DNA of 64,000 nucleotides from Clostridium fessum (GTDB lineage: Bacteria; Bacillota; Clostridia; Lachnospirales; Lachnospiraceae): positions 124,001 through 188,000 of the forward strand of contig NZ_PYLO01000005.1 of NCBI RefSeq assembly GCF_003024715.1, written 5' to 3'. The notes under the pieces were generated by a model. It saw only the letters and a program-made list of their open reading frames with translations. It had not been told where the DNA came from and ran no database searches. Shown in pieces: positions 17,883 through 27,268 of the stretch; the stretch's first letter is position 1; every line of letters begins with the position of its first letter. The position numbers were made by a program, and so were the translations under genes.

Positions 17883-18015
17883 GTTACTGTTCACACACGT
17901 GTGCTCAGCAACGGGATTTTGCCGATGCTACGCATTCCAAATCGGCAAAATCTGCTGCCGGAACTGTATCGTACGGAATTTTCAGTTCAGAAAATTCCTA
18001 CCTGTGAACAGTTAC
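17883..18015 (+). mobile_element. 133-bp MITE-like element, copy C
   Basis: Left end GTTACTGTTCAC, right end GTGAACAGTTAC. The three-hairpin layout is kept but the stem sequences differ from copies A and B: GATTTTGCCGAT/ATCGGCAAAATC and GGAATTTTC/GAAAATTCC. Flanks are CCACCGGC (17875-17882) and CCACCGAC (18016-18023), a 7/8 duplication. It ends 11 bases past the engB stop. Confidence 0.9.
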
Positions 18016-18025
18016 CCACCGACAT

Positions 18026-18631
18026 CTATTCCCCCGGATGTTCCACCTTCCAGATCTCCGTCTCCAGATAGTTCCAGATCTCTTCTCTGCCCTGTTTTGT
18101 CTCGGCGGAGAACGGAATCATCATCACTTCGGTGCCGACTCCCAGACCTGTTCTGAGAATCTTTAACTGTTTCTGGAGCTGGCTGCGCTTGATCTTGTCA
18201 GCCTTGGTCGCAATCAGGATCGGCTGGAAGCCCTGGGAAACGATCCAGTCGTACATGAGTTTGTCGTTTGAAGACGGCTCATGACGGATATCAATCAGCA
18301 GGAAGACGCAGCGAAGCATCTGCGATTTGTGCAGATAATTCTCAATCATCTTGCCCCACTTTGCCTTGACCTCAACGCTCGCGCGCGCGTAGCCGTACCC
18401 TGGCAGATCGACGTAGTAAAACGCGTCGTTGATATGGTAAAAATTGATCGTCTGGGTCTTGCCCGGCTGCGAGGATGTTCTCGCATAGGATCGGCGGTTC
18501 ATCAGCGCATTGATCAGGGACGATTTGCCGACGTTTGATTTGCCTGCAAACGCGAATTCAGGCTGTGTATTTGCCGGCAGCTTACTGGTGATACCGCAGA
18601 CGGTTTCCAGATTTACATCTTTTATAATCAT
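18026..18631 (-). CDS. engB: Ribosome biogenesis GTPase EngB (YsxC/YihA)
   Basis: The 201-residue GTPase has G1 GKSNVGKSSLINAL, a switch region SQPGKTQTINFY, G3 DLPGYGYA and G4 TKADK. It is needed for 50S subunit assembly. It starts 21 bases after the lon stop, giving the conserved clpP-clpX-lon-engB order. Confidence 0.96.
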   Translation of the reverse strand: MIIKDVNLETVCGITSKLPANTQPEFAFAGKSNVGKSSLINALMNRRSYARTSSQPGKTQTINFYHINDAFYYVDLPGYGYARASVEVKAKWGKMIENYLHKSQMLRCVFLLIDIRHEPSSNDKLMYDWIVSQGFQPILIATKADKIKRSQLQKQLKILRTGLGVGTEVMMIPFSAETKQGREEIWNYLETEIWKVEHPGE

Positions 18632-18652
18632 ATTTTTTCTCCTACTAAACCG

Positions 18653-20974
18653 CTATTTCTCCGGTACAAATGCCTCTCGGATGACTTCGTTCATCTCCTT
18701 GATGTATACGATCTCCATTCCTTTCGTGATTTCCTTCGAAAGTTCCTTGACATCCGGCTGATTTTTCGCCGGTACCAGTACCTTTTCCACCTGCGCCATG
18801 CGGGCTGCGAGCAGTTTTTCTTTCAGACCGCCGATCATCAGCACATGACCGCGCAGCGTTACCTCGCCGGTCATCGCCACACGCGGCAGTACCTTCCGTC
18901 CTGTCACCGCCGACAGCATCGCCGTTGCCATCGTGATTCCGGCCGATGGACCATCCTTCGGCACCGCGCCCTCCGGGATATGCAGGTGAATATCGTGTTT
19001 CTCGAAATAGTTCTCCTTCACGCCGTAATCAGATGCAACCGAACGCACATAGGTCAGTGCAATCTGCGCCGACTCCTTCATAACATCGCCCATCTGACCC
19101 GTCATCTGCAGCACGCCTTTGCCCGGCATGACATTGACCTCGATCTGCAGTGTATCGCCGCCGACGCTCGTCCACGCCAGACCGCGCACGATACCGACCT
19201 GTGCCTCATTTCCGGCTGCATCGAAGAAGACTTTCTCGCGTCCCAGATAATGATCCAGATTCCGCTCTGTCACGCGGATCGACGGTTTCTTCTTCTCCAG
19301 CACCTCTCTGGCTGCCTTGCGGCAGATATCGCCAACCCGGCGCTCCAGATTCCTGACTCCAGCTTCCCTGGTGTAGCTGTGAATCATTTTCTCCAGCGCC
19401 GGACCCGTGATATTTAACTGTTCCTTCGAAAGACCATTCTTCTCCAGCTGTTTCGGAATCAGATAGTCTTTTGCAATGTGATATTTTTCATTTTCCGTGT
19501 AACTATTGACTTCAATCAGCTCCATACGGTCCAGCAGCGGTCCAGGGATCGTCTGCGTTGTATTCGCCGTCGCGATAAATAATACCTCCGACAGGTCAAT
19601 CGGGATCTCCACATAATGGTCGCGGAATTTCACATTCTGCTCGCTGTCCAGCACCTCTAAGAGCGCCGAGGATGTATCTCCCTTATAATCGCTGCTGACT
19701 TTGTCGATCTCATCCAGCAGCATCAGCGGATTGGCAACCCCTGCCTGCTTGAGCCCTTCCACGATGCGTCCCGGCATCGCGCCGACGTAGGTCTTTCTGT
19801 GACCGCGGATCTCCGCCTCGTCGCGCACGCCGCCTAGGCTGATGCGGACATATTTGCGTCCCATCGCCTTCGCAATCGAGCGGGCGATCGAAGTTTTACC
19901 GGTTCCAGGCGGTCCCACCAGGCAAAGGATCGGGCTGGTGCCCTTCTTCGTCAGGATGCGGACTGCCAGGTATTCCAGCACGCGCTCTTTGACCTTTTCC
20001 AGACCATAATGGTCGGCTTCCAGAATCTCTTCCGCATGCTTCAGGCTCGCGTTATCCTTCGTCATTTTGTTCCACGGCAGTTCCAGCACCGTTTCCAGAT
20101 ATGTCCGGATCACATTCGCATCCTGGCTGCCAGCCGGCATATTCTGGAAACGGTTGATCTCCTTGCGGATCCGCTCCTTTACTTCCACGCTGGCTTTGAT
20201 CTTCTTCAACTGTTCCTTCATCTCATCCGCATCAGAAACCGGATTTTCCTCTCCCAGCTCCTCCCGGATCACACGCAGCTGTTCCCGCAGAATATAATCA
20301 CGCTGATTTTTATCCAGCGCCGCCTTTACCTTCGTCTGAAACTCGCGTTTCACGCGGTAAACCTCTAATTCCGTCAGCAGAAGCTGCAGCTCTGTCTCAT
20401 ACATCTCCGTCAGCGTCCGGCATTCCAGCACCGACTGGCGCGCTTCATAGTTCCACGGGAACTGGGCTGATATCTGATTCATTAATTCGGTCAGATCTGG
20501 CTGTGCGATCAACGGACTTAATACTTCACGTCCCGCTGCCACATTTAATTTTCCGTATTCTTCCAGCTTTTCTTTCAGAATCCGGAGCATCGCCTCTTTC
20601 TGAATCGTGTCCAGATCGTCCTCGACCGGATCCAGAATCTCCACGATCGCAGTGCAGCATGCCTCGCCCTTCTCCATCTCCAGAAGCTCGGCTCTCTCCT
20701 GCCCTTCCACCGTGACGCGCACCATGCCGCCCGGCATCTTGACAAGCTGTTTCACGTAGCCAATCGTTCCTACCTGAAAAATCCCGTCAATATCCGGGAT
20801 CACCTCATCCGGCTGCTTCTGCGTCGCCAGAAATACTCGCTGATCGCCCACCATCGCCTGCTCCACCGCCGCGATGGATTTATCCCGGATGATATCGAAA
20901 TTTACCGTCATCTGCGGCAGCACGGTCAGTCCGCGCAGCGCGATCATCGGCATTGTCAGTTTCTTATCTTCCAT
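18653..20974 (-). CDS. lon: ATP-dependent Lon protease
   Basis: The 773-residue LonA has an N-terminal substrate-binding domain, a central coiled region, AAA+ module with GPPGTGKTSIA and LLDEIDKV, and a C-terminal Ser-Lys protease domain with PKDGPSAGITMATAM. It degrades misfolded and regulatory proteins. I use the ATG at 20974 (AAAGG upstream); the in-frame extension further upstream would run through the clpX terminator. Confidence 0.97.
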   Translation of the reverse strand: MEDKKLTMPMIALRGLTVLPQMTVNFDIIRDKSIAAVEQAMVGDQRVFLATQKQPDEVIPDIDGIFQVGTIGYVKQLVKMPGGMVRVTVEGQERAELLEMEKGEACCTAIVEILDPVEDDLDTIQKEAMLRILKEKLEEYGKLNVAAGREVLSPLIAQPDLTELMNQISAQFPWNYEARQSVLECRTLTEMYETELQLLLTELEVYRVKREFQTKVKAALDKNQRDYILREQLRVIREELGEENPVSDADEMKEQLKKIKASVEVKERIRKEINRFQNMPAGSQDANVIRTYLETVLELPWNKMTKDNASLKHAEEILEADHYGLEKVKERVLEYLAVRILTKKGTSPILCLVGPPGTGKTSIARSIAKAMGRKYVRISLGGVRDEAEIRGHRKTYVGAMPGRIVEGLKQAGVANPLMLLDEIDKVSSDYKGDTSSALLEVLDSEQNVKFRDHYVEIPIDLSEVLFIATANTTQTIPGPLLDRMELIEVNSYTENEKYHIAKDYLIPKQLEKNGLSKEQLNITGPALEKMIHSYTREAGVRNLERRVGDICRKAAREVLEKKKPSIRVTERNLDHYLGREKVFFDAAGNEAQVGIVRGLAWTSVGGDTLQIEVNVMPGKGVLQMTGQMGDVMKESAQIALTYVRSVASDYGVKENYFEKHDIHLHIPEGAVPKDGPSAGITMATAMLSAVTGRKVLPRVAMTGEVTLRGHVLMIGGLKEKLLAARMAQVEKVLVPAKNQPDVKELSKEITKGMEIVYIKEMNEVIREAFVPEK

Positions 20975-21019
20975 AACACCTTTATCTTTCTTAATCAAAT
21001 GTATCGTTATTTCCTGTGA

Positions 21020-21068
21020 AAGAAAAACAGGGGTCTGCCTATGGCAGTTCGCCATCTCACAGACCCCA
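21020..21068 (-). terminator. clpX terminator
   Basis: GGGGTCTG pairs with CAGACCCC, with an inner ATGGC/GCCAT stem; on the minus strand it is followed by TGTTTTTCTTT. It separates clpX from lon transcription. Confidence 0.8.
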
Positions 21069-21114
21069 TTAACAGCCGCCATTCTCAAGCTGCTGCATTT
21101 ATTTTCCTTTACAT

Positions 21115-22413
21115 TTACGCAATCTCGCCGGTTCTGTCTTTCTTAGAACGTCCTGTAAAAGACTTGCGGGGCACCGTATTGTCGCGATATACCAGCTCCG
21201 GCGCACTCTTTCCCTCGACTACGTCTTTGGTAATCGTGCAGATGCCGATCGTGGAATCGGACGGAATCTCATACATGGTATCCATCATCAGGGACTCCAT
21301 GATAGAACGAAGTCCTCTGGCTCCCGTCTTTCTCTCGACTGCCATGTGGGCGATCGCCATCAGCGCATCATCCGTGAACTCCAGCTTCACGCCGTCCAGA
21401 TCGAGAAGCGCCTGATACTGCTTGATCAGTGCATTCTTCGGCTCTCTTAAAATGCGGACCAGCGCCTCCTCATTGAGCGTCTGGAGCGATACCGTGATTG
21501 GCACACGACCGATAAACTCCGGAATCAGACCAAACTTCGTCAGATCCTGCGGCATTACCTGTTTCAGAAGCTCATCGATATCCTGATGCTTGCGATCCAC
21601 AATATCGGAGTTAAATCCGATGGAACCGGCACCTAAACGGCTGTCGATGATCTTCTCCAGACCGTCAAATGCACCGCCGCAGATGAACAGGATGTTGGTC
21701 GTATCGATCTGAATCAGTTCCTGCTGCGGATGCTTTCTGCCGCCCTGCGGCGGAACACTGGCAATGGTTCCTTCCAGAATCTTTAAAAGCGCCTGCTGTA
21801 CACCCTCGCCCGATACATCGCGGGTGATAGATACATTTTCAGACTTCTTCGTAATTTTATCAATCTCATCAATATAAATGATGCCGTACTCTGCCTTGCT
21901 GACGTCGTAATCAGCCGCCTGGATGATCTTCAAGAGAATGTTCTCTACATCCTCGCCGACATATCCAGCCTCGGTCAGAGTGGTCGCATCCGCGATGGCA
22001 AACGGTACATTTAAGAGCTTCGCCAGCGTCTGCGCCAGGTATGTCTTACCGGAACCGGTCGGTCCGAGCATCAGGATGTTGCTCTTCTGAAGCTCTACAT
22101 CCTGCGTGGACTTGGACATAACTCTCTTGTAATGGTTATAAACCGCTACGGAGAGCACCTTCTTGGCGTCGTCCTGTCCGATGACATACTCATCGAGAAA
22201 TTCTTTGATTTCCTTCGGCTTCAGCAGGTTGATTCCGCTGAAATCCGGTCCTTTTTCCTGATCGGCAAATTCCTCTTCCAGAATCTCCGAGCAGAGTTCG
22301 ATACAGTCATCGCAGATATATACATTATCTGTGCCAGCGATCAGTTTTCTAACCTGATCCTGTGTCTTGCCGCAAAATGAGCAGCGTATTTTGTCGTCTG
22401 TTCTGCCTGGCAT
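21115..22413 (-). CDS. clpX: ATP-dependent Clp protease ATP-binding subunit ClpX
   Basis: The 432-residue unfoldase has an N-terminal C4 zinc-binding domain (CSFCGK and CDDCIELC), Walker [16 protein letters not shown], Walker [11 protein letters not shown], and a pore-type GYVGEDVE segment. It feeds substrates to ClpP, encoded 43 bases upstream. A clear terminator follows. Confidence 0.98.
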   Translation of the reverse strand: MPGRTDDKIRCSFCGKTQDQVRKLIAGTDNVYICDDCIELCSEILEEEFADQEKGPDFSGINLLKPKEIKEFLDEYVIGQDDAKKVLSVAVYNHYKRVMSKSTQDVELQKSNILMLGPTGSGKTYLAQTLAKLLNVPFAIADATTLTEAGYVGEDVENILLKIIQAADYDVSKAEYGIIYIDEIDKITKKSENVSITRDVSGEGVQQALLKILEGTIASVPPQGGRKHPQQELIQIDTTNILFICGGAFDGLEKIIDSRLGAGSIGFNSDIVDRKHQDIDELLKQVMPQDLTKFGLIPEFIGRVPITVSLQTLNEEALVRILREPKNALIKQYQALLDLDGVKLEFTDDALMAIAHMAVERKTGARGLRSIMESLMMDTMYEIPSDSTIGICTITKDVVEGKSAPELVYRDNTVPRKSFTGRSKKDRTGEIA

Positions 22414-22456
22414 ACTTCCACCTTGTTCCTTTCTATTATTCCATCCAGAAATCTAA

Positions 22457-23038
22457 TTAGTGGTTGGTAATGACACAATCAATCAGACCATACTCTTTCG
22501 CCTGCTCTGCTGTCATGTAATTATCACGCTCTGTATCACGCACGATCACGTCATACGGCTGGCCTGTATTGGCTGCCAGAATCTCGTTTAATTTCTTCTT
22601 GGTACGAAGAATATTCTCCGCTACGATCTGGATCTCGGTTGCCTGTCCTCTCGCGCCGCCGGATGGCTGGTGAATCATCACTTCTGCGTTCGGAAGTGCA
22701 TATCTCTTTCCTTTGGTACCGCCGGAAAGCAGGAATGCGCCCATGCTGGCTGCCATACCCAGACAGATGGTAGATACATCACATTTGATATAATTCATCG
22801 TGTCATAGATCGCCATACCTGCGGTAACAGAACCGCCCGGGCTGTTGATATATAAGCTGATATCCTTATTCGGATCCTCTGCCTCCAGGAACAGAAGCTG
22901 TGCTACAACCAGGCTGGCTGTCACATCATTTACTTCCTCTCCCAGGAAAATGATACGATCTTTAAGCAAACGGGAGTAAATGTCATACGTCCGCTCGCCG
23001 CGGCTGGTGGATTCAAGGACATAAGGTACTAAACTCAT
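22457..23038 (-). CDS. clpP: ATP-dependent Clp protease proteolytic subunit
   Basis: The 193-residue serine protease has catalytic Ser98 in GMAASMGAF, His123 in MIHQPSGG and Asp172 in TERDN. The ATG at 23038 follows AGGAGG. A longer in-frame extension upstream would translate a MITE-like element and is rejected. It is followed by clpX, forming a two-gene unit. Confidence 0.98.
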   Translation of the reverse strand: MSLVPYVLESTSRGERTYDIYSRLLKDRIIFLGEEVNDVTASLVVAQLLFLEAEDPNKDISLYINSPGGSVTAGMAIYDTMNYIKCDVSTICLGMAASMGAFLLSGGTKGKRYALPNAEVMIHQPSGGARGQATEIQIVAENILRTKKKLNEILAANTGQPYDVIVRDTERDNYMTAEQAKEYGLIDCVITNH

Positions 23039-23083
23039 GATTCTTCCTCCTATAATTGAGAATGAATGTTTATGGCAAAAATT

Positions 23084-23216
23084 GTTACAGTTCACACGCG
23101 TGCAAACTGTAACAGGATTTTGCTGATGCTTCGCATTACAAATCAGCAAAATCTGCTGCCACTATGTTATCGCACGGCACTTTCGGTTCCAAAAGTGCCT
23201 GCCTGTGAACAGTAAT
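23084..23216 (+). mobile_element. 133-bp MITE-like element, copy D
   Basis: Ends are GTTACAGTTCAC and GTGAACAGTAAT. Hairpin 1 is GTTACAGTT/AACTGTAAC, compensated relative to the CTG/CAG of copy A; hairpin 2 is GATTTTGCTGAT/ATCAGCAAAATC; hairpin 3 equals that of copy A. Flanks CAAAAATT and ACAAAATT are a degenerate 8-base duplication. It separates tig from clpP. Confidence 0.88.
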
Positions 23217-23254
23217 ACAAAATTCTATGATGCCTTAGGACACCATAGAATTCT
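23217..23254 (-). terminator. tig terminator
   Basis: AATTCTATG arms with CATAGAATT around an 18-base centre; the minus-strand tail is TTTTGT. It directly abuts MITE copy D. Confidence 0.65.
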
Positions 23255-23287
23255 GCCGTATTTCAGTATTCGCTTTTATCGGTTTGA

Positions 23288-24574
23288 TTAAGCAAGCTTT
23301 GCCTGCTCTACCAGTAAATCGATCGCTGCCTGAACTTTCAGGTCCTCACGGATCTGCTCTTTCTCGCGCTCACCCATCATTTCTTTCAGCTTAGCGCCTT
23401 CCAGTTTATAGGATGCTGCGATCTCGTTGATCTGCTCGTCAAGCTTCTCATCGGAAACTTCTACGTTCTCAACTTCAACTACTTTCTCAAGAACCAGTCT
23501 GGTCTTGATTCTCTTCTCTGCTTCCGGACGCATCTGCTCCATCAGCTTCTCCGGTGTCATGCCGGTATATTTCATGTAATCGTTGATGTTTAAGCCCTGG
23601 CTCTGCAGACGGCGAGCGTAGTTCTCTACCATCTCTCTTGCCTGAGTGTCAACCATCGGCTGCGGCAGTTCCATCTGAGCGTTCTCAACTACTTTTTCGA
23701 TTACGTTGTTCTCGTTCTCTACTTTAGCGTCCTGCTCTTTCTTCTCCTGCAGTTTCTTGCGGATGTCTGCTTTGTACTCATCCAGAGTATCGAAATCAGA
23801 TACTTCGCTTGCGAACTCATCGTTCAGCTCCGGAAGCTCGTTTCTCTTAACTTCTTTGATGGTTACAACGAACTTAGCCGGTTTGCCAGCCAGCTCATCT
23901 GCATGGTACTCAGCCGGGAAAGTAACGTTTACGTCACAGGTCTCGCCTTTTTTCTTGCCGATTAACTGATCCTCAAAGCCCTCGATGAAGGAATGGGAAC
24001 CGATTACCAGCGGATAATCTGTACCAGCGCCGCCGTCAAATGTCTTGTCATCAATGTAGCCGGTGAAGTCGATGATAGTGTTGTCGCCGTCCTCGATTGC
24101 GCCGTCTTCTACGTCGATCAGTCTGCCGTTTTTCTTACGTGCTGCAGTCAGCTCGTTCTCTACATCCTCGTCTGTCACAACAGCTTCTGCCTTCTTAACT
24201 TCTACGCCTTTGTACTCGCCCAGAGTTACTTCCGGTTTCAGAGCTACGGTTGCCTCGTAGATGAATGCCTTACCTTTTTCGATCTGAGTCACTTTGATCT
24301 CCGGAGTGGATACGATCTCTTCCTTGCTCTCCTCTGCTGCCTTCGGATAAGATGCGTCGATCACTTCGTTTGCTGCATCCTCATAGAAAATGCCAGCGCC
24401 ATACATCTTCTCCAGCATAGCTAACGGTGCTTTACCTTTACGGAATCCCGGGATGCTGAATTTGTTTTTGTTCTTGTTGTACGCATTTTTGATTGCTGCA
24501 TCAAACTCTTCAGCCGGAACTTCGATGGTCAGCTTTGCCATGTTCTTCTCTAATTTTTCTACCTGTAAACTCAT
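23288..24574 (-). CDS. tig: Trigger factor
   Basis: The 428-residue ribosome-associated chaperone and prolyl isomerase has the ribosome-binding GFRKGKAP signature (about residues 43-50), an FKBP-type domain near 150-240 (DFTGYIDDKTFDGG) and a long helical C-terminal arm. It is the first gene of the tig-clpP-clpX-lon-engB region. GGAGG precedes its ATG. Confidence 0.97.
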   Translation of the reverse strand: MSLQVEKLEKNMAKLTIEVPAEEFDAAIKNAYNKNKNKFSIPGFRKGKAPLAMLEKMYGAGIFYEDAANEVIDASYPKAAEESKEEIVSTPEIKVTQIEKGKAFIYEATVALKPEVTLGEYKGVEVKKAEAVVTDEDVENELTAARKKNGRLIDVEDGAIEDGDNTIIDFTGYIDDKTFDGGAGTDYPLVIGSHSFIEGFEDQLIGKKKGETCDVNVTFPAEYHADELAGKPAKFVVTIKEVKRNELPELNDEFASEVSDFDTLDEYKADIRKKLQEKKEQDAKVENENNVIEKVVENAQMELPQPMVDTQAREMVENYARRLQSQGLNINDYMKYTGMTPEKLMEQMRPEAEKRIKTRLVLEKVVEVENVEVSDEKLDEQINEIAASYKLEGAKLKEMMGEREKEQIREDLKVQAAIDLLVEQAKLA

Positions 24575-24641
24575 TTTAAGGGGTCCTCCTTGCTTCTATA
24601 TGTGAACCGCCATTCTACCGGGCGTTACACTTCAAGATAGC

Positions 24642-24647
24642 ATTATA
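24642..24647 (-). promoter_or_regulatory. Extended -10 promoter of tig
   Basis: Minus strand TGCTATAAT is a consensus extended -10. No good -35 is seen at the normal spacing, as is common for extended -10 promoters. Confidence 0.6.
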
Positions 24648-24773
24648 GCATATCTGCGTGCTAAATACTAGCGGAAAATATAATTTTGCGTTCACTTTTT
24701 GCGGGTTTATGAGTGGTTTTAGGTGGGTTTTATGCCATTTTTGATGTATTTTCTGTGTGTTTTTTAGTTGAAA

Positions 24774-25328
24774 CTACACCTGGTCATACTGAATTGAATC
24801 TTTGACCTGTAATGCTACCGGGCGATCGACTAAGAGCGATGCCAGCTCAATTCCCAGATCCAGCGCATATCCAAGTCCACGCGCCGTTGTGATATTGCCG
24901 TCCGTCACAACGCCCGCACCCGTCAGCTTCGCACCGGTCAGGGCATCCTCAAAGCCCGGATAGCAGGTTGCCTTCTTGTCCTTCAAAAGCCCCAGCTGCC
25001 CCAGAATGCTCGGAGCCGCACAGATCGCTGCCAGGCGTTTTCCAGCAGCATCTGCCTGCACCAGTGCATCGCAGAGCGGTTTGCACGCCATCAGATTTTT
25101 CGTTCCCGGCATACCGCCCGGAAGGAACAGAAGATCCGCTTTCATCGGATCAATCTCATGCAGCAGGGTGTCTGCATGAATGCCAAATCCATGTGCGCCC
25201 TTCACCTCTTTTTTACCCGTAATCGAAACCAGTTTTACCTTCACACCCGCGCGGATCAGCACGTCCGCCGTTGCCAGACATTCCACTTCTTCCAGTCCAT
25301 CTGCTAAAAATGCGTATACTACAGCCAT
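24774..25328 (-). CDS. DJ-1/PfpI family protein (YajL-like)
   Basis: The 184-residue protein has the class I glutamine amidotransferase-like fold with LADGLEEVE at the N-terminus, LLFLPGGMPG, and the nucleophile-elbow cysteine in AAICAAPSILG. Family roles include oxidative-stress response and deglycase- or chaperone-like activity; the substrate is unknown. It stands alone upstream of tig. Confidence 0.88.
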   Translation of the reverse strand: MAVVYAFLADGLEEVECLATADVLIRAGVKVKLVSITGKKEVKGAHGFGIHADTLLHEIDPMKADLLFLPGGMPGTKNLMACKPLCDALVQADAAGKRLAAICAAPSILGQLGLLKDKKATCYPGFEDALTGAKLTGAGVVTDGNITTARGLGYALDLGIELASLLVDRPVALQVKDSIQYDQV

Positions 25329-25455
25329 GATTATTTCCTCCTGTTCTTTGTTTTTATAACACTTTTTATATTAATTTTTTTATTTTCCACAAAGCAATCA
25401 TTTTTTCTTTTTAGATATCAGAAAATCATTGCAACTGTTCAATTCGTTCACTTTT

Positions 25456-26139
25456 TTATTCTTCATGAACCGCATTCGTTGTTTTTCCAGCTTTTCCTTT
25501 TGAAAATGCCTTTACTAGCACCCAGATATTTGCTGCCTCGTCAAGAATCAGGCTCAAAATCCAGCCACAAAGCACATCGACCAGCGAATGCTGTTTGATG
25601 AACATGGTTGAAAGACAAATCAGAATCGTGACAATCCACGAAAGTGTACGGATCGGTTTCTTGTTCCGCACACTTGCCGCGTGGCAGATCGTCAGATGCA
25701 CCGCCACAGTGCTCGATACATGGATCGACGGGCAGACATTGTTCGGCGGATCCACCCTCCGCAGAAACCGCACAATCTGCGCGCAGAAATTCTGTGATGT
25801 GATCTCCTGCCGCAGATTTAAACCGTTTGGTGCCAGCAGGTAGACAAATAAGCAAAAGGTTGCTCCTGCAAACATCACAAAACAAAGCCGCAGATACGCC
25901 TCCCGGTCCCGAATCATAAAATAAAGCATAAACACCGGCACCCACGCGTACCACAGAAAATACGGCAGTACGAACCATTCATTAAACGGTATCAGGTCAT
26001 CGACCGCACAGTGTATAATATGAACATCCGATGGTTCATGCAGCTCCAGCAGAAAAAATCCTGACAGAAACACCAGCATATAGAGTCCTACCAGACAGTA
26101 GCGGTGCGTTTTGATCCAATTCATTACTTGTTTTATCAT
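25456..26139 (-). CDS. PAP2-superfamily membrane phosphatase
   Basis: This 227-residue, five-to-six-helix membrane protein carries the PAP2 phosphatase motifs C-P-SIHVSS (middle motif with catalytic His) and KQHSLVDVLCG (third motif with the second His). It probably dephosphorylates a lipid phosphate or pyrophosphate. The ATG at 26139 has AAAGG upstream; the in-frame N-terminal extension overlaps the CYTH gene region and lacks a start signal. Confidence 0.82.
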   Translation of the reverse strand: MIKQVMNWIKTHRYCLVGLYMLVFLSGFFLLELHEPSDVHIIHCAVDDLIPFNEWFVLPYFLWYAWVPVFMLYFMIRDREAYLRLCFVMFAGATFCLFVYLLAPNGLNLRQEITSQNFCAQIVRFLRRVDPPNNVCPSIHVSSTVAVHLTICHAASVRNKKPIRTLSWIVTILICLSTMFIKQHSLVDVLCGWILSLILDEAANIWVLVKAFSKGKAGKTTNAVHEE

Positions 26140-26171
26140 TAATAATATACCTTTGTATTGTTCTTTCGTTT

Positions 26172-26645
26172 TTATTCTTTCGTTTTTAATACCAGTTTTT
26201 CCGCCAGCGCCAGACGGCTGTTCTGGTACTCGCCCGTAAACGTCACCTCGCGCCCGAACCATTCCGGCGGCACAAAGGCATGTGCGGCTTCCTCACTTGG
26301 AAATTCAACCTCCGCCAGCTTCAATCCCTCATATTCACCTAAAAAAATGTCCAGCTCAATCGTGTACTCCGTTCCTTCCATCGGAATCAGATAACGCTTT
26401 TTCGTCAGAATCCTGCCGTCAGCCTTCGAACGGAGATGCTCATAGGATTCCTTCGTCAGCGGCAGATTGTATTCCTCCCGCGCCATCAGTCCTTTGGATT
26501 TGTAGGTCAGATAATAGGTGTCATCCTCCTGACGGACACGCACAACCGGGGCAGTGCTTAGATATGCCTGCTCGATCTGGTGGAAGGGGTATCCGGCTAT
26601 ATCAAATGGAATGTGACTAATTAAATATTTGCGTTCGATTTCCAT
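26172..26645 (-). CDS. CYTH-domain (triphosphate tunnel) protein
   Basis: The 157-residue protein starts with the signature ExExK motif MEIERKYL and continues with alternating charged beta strands (VRVRQ, YYLTYKSKG, RYLI, ELDIF, AEVEF). This tunnel fold hydrolyses inorganic triphosphate or makes cyclic nucleotides. The short form without a CHAD domain favours a triphosphatase. It is close to, and likely co-transcribed with, the PAP2 gene 32 bases downstream. Confidence 0.85.
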   Translation of the reverse strand: MEIERKYLISHIPFDIAGYPFHQIEQAYLSTAPVVRVRQEDDTYYLTYKSKGLMAREEYNLPLTKESYEHLRSKADGRILTKKRYLIPMEGTEYTIELDIFLGEYEGLKLAEVEFPSEEAAHAFVPPEWFGREVTFTGEYQNSRLALAEKLVLKTKE

Positions 26646-26681
26646 AAAATTAGTTGTCCTTTTTATATTTCTTAAAAAGTC

Positions 26682-26960
26682 TTAACAAAAGTACCGTATT
26701 TCTCCAAAATGAGAAAGCCATTTTTCTATAATTTCTTCACTGTTGGCCTCTATCACCCGAATCATACTGTTCAAAATTTGGGCTGATATTTTGGAAGAAT
26801 TGTGGCTGAGCAATGCCTTGCCCGTACTGGTTATCCACACTTTTGTCGCATTTGAAGTTGCTCTTCCCTCTGCAATATGGACATGCACCGGTTCCAGCGG
26901 CTCATTTTCATTCGACCAAAAATATACAATATATGGTCCAATCCTAAAAATTTGCGGCAC
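26682..26960 (-). CDS. DUF4160 domain protein
   Basis: The 92-residue protein has the DUF4160 pattern (RIGPYIVYFWSNENEP then VHVHIAEG) with its conserved histidines. It starts at GTG 26960 with GGGAGG upstream and overlaps the preceding gene by 17 bases. DUF4160 genes are usually paired with a second small gene in a toxin-antitoxin-like layout; function is unknown. Confidence 0.75.
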   Translation of the reverse strand: MPQIFRIGPYIVYFWSNENEPLEPVHVHIAEGRATSNATKVWITSTGKALLSHNSSKISAQILNSMIRVIEANSEEIIEKWLSHFGEIRYFC

Positions 26961-27216
26961 TCAGAATTCCTCCCTCTTGTGAAAACTCCATAATCAAGTG
27001 TGCATTTTCCCGAATCAGTTTCTTGAAATAACTCATTTCCATATCTGAATAACCATTTATATTCTCCCACTTGTAATCTGGCAAATAGCATATCGCATTG
27101 TGAAATCCATCTTTTTCATCGGGTGTTTCTATATAAACTTTAACCCTGCCATCTGCCCGCATTTCAGAATGGGTAATTTCCGTATCATCATTTAAGGTCA
27201 TAAATGGGTACATCAT
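26944..27216 (-). CDS. Small hypothetical protein paired with DUF4160
   Basis: The 90-residue protein begins at the first of two adjacent ATGs, GGAGG seven bases upstream. It reads as a mixed alpha/beta soluble protein with a DDTEITHSE segment. It takes the place where a DUF2442 partner often stands but does not clearly match it. The 17-base overlap with the DUF4160 gene implies coupled expression. Confidence 0.65.
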   Translation of the reverse strand: MMYPFMTLNDDTEITHSEMRADGRVKVYIETPDEKDGFHNAICYLPDYKWENINGYSDMEMSYFKKLIRENAHLIMEFSQEGGILSAANF

Positions 27217-27268
27217 CTTTCTTCCTCCTCTCATTTATCCTCAAAACAGTTTTAACCACGGCTGCTTT

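Noticed and set aside
23039-23149. A longer N-terminus for ClpP
   Set aside because: The extension translates the left part of MITE copy D. The ATG at 23038 has a perfect AGGAGG and gives the normal ClpP length.
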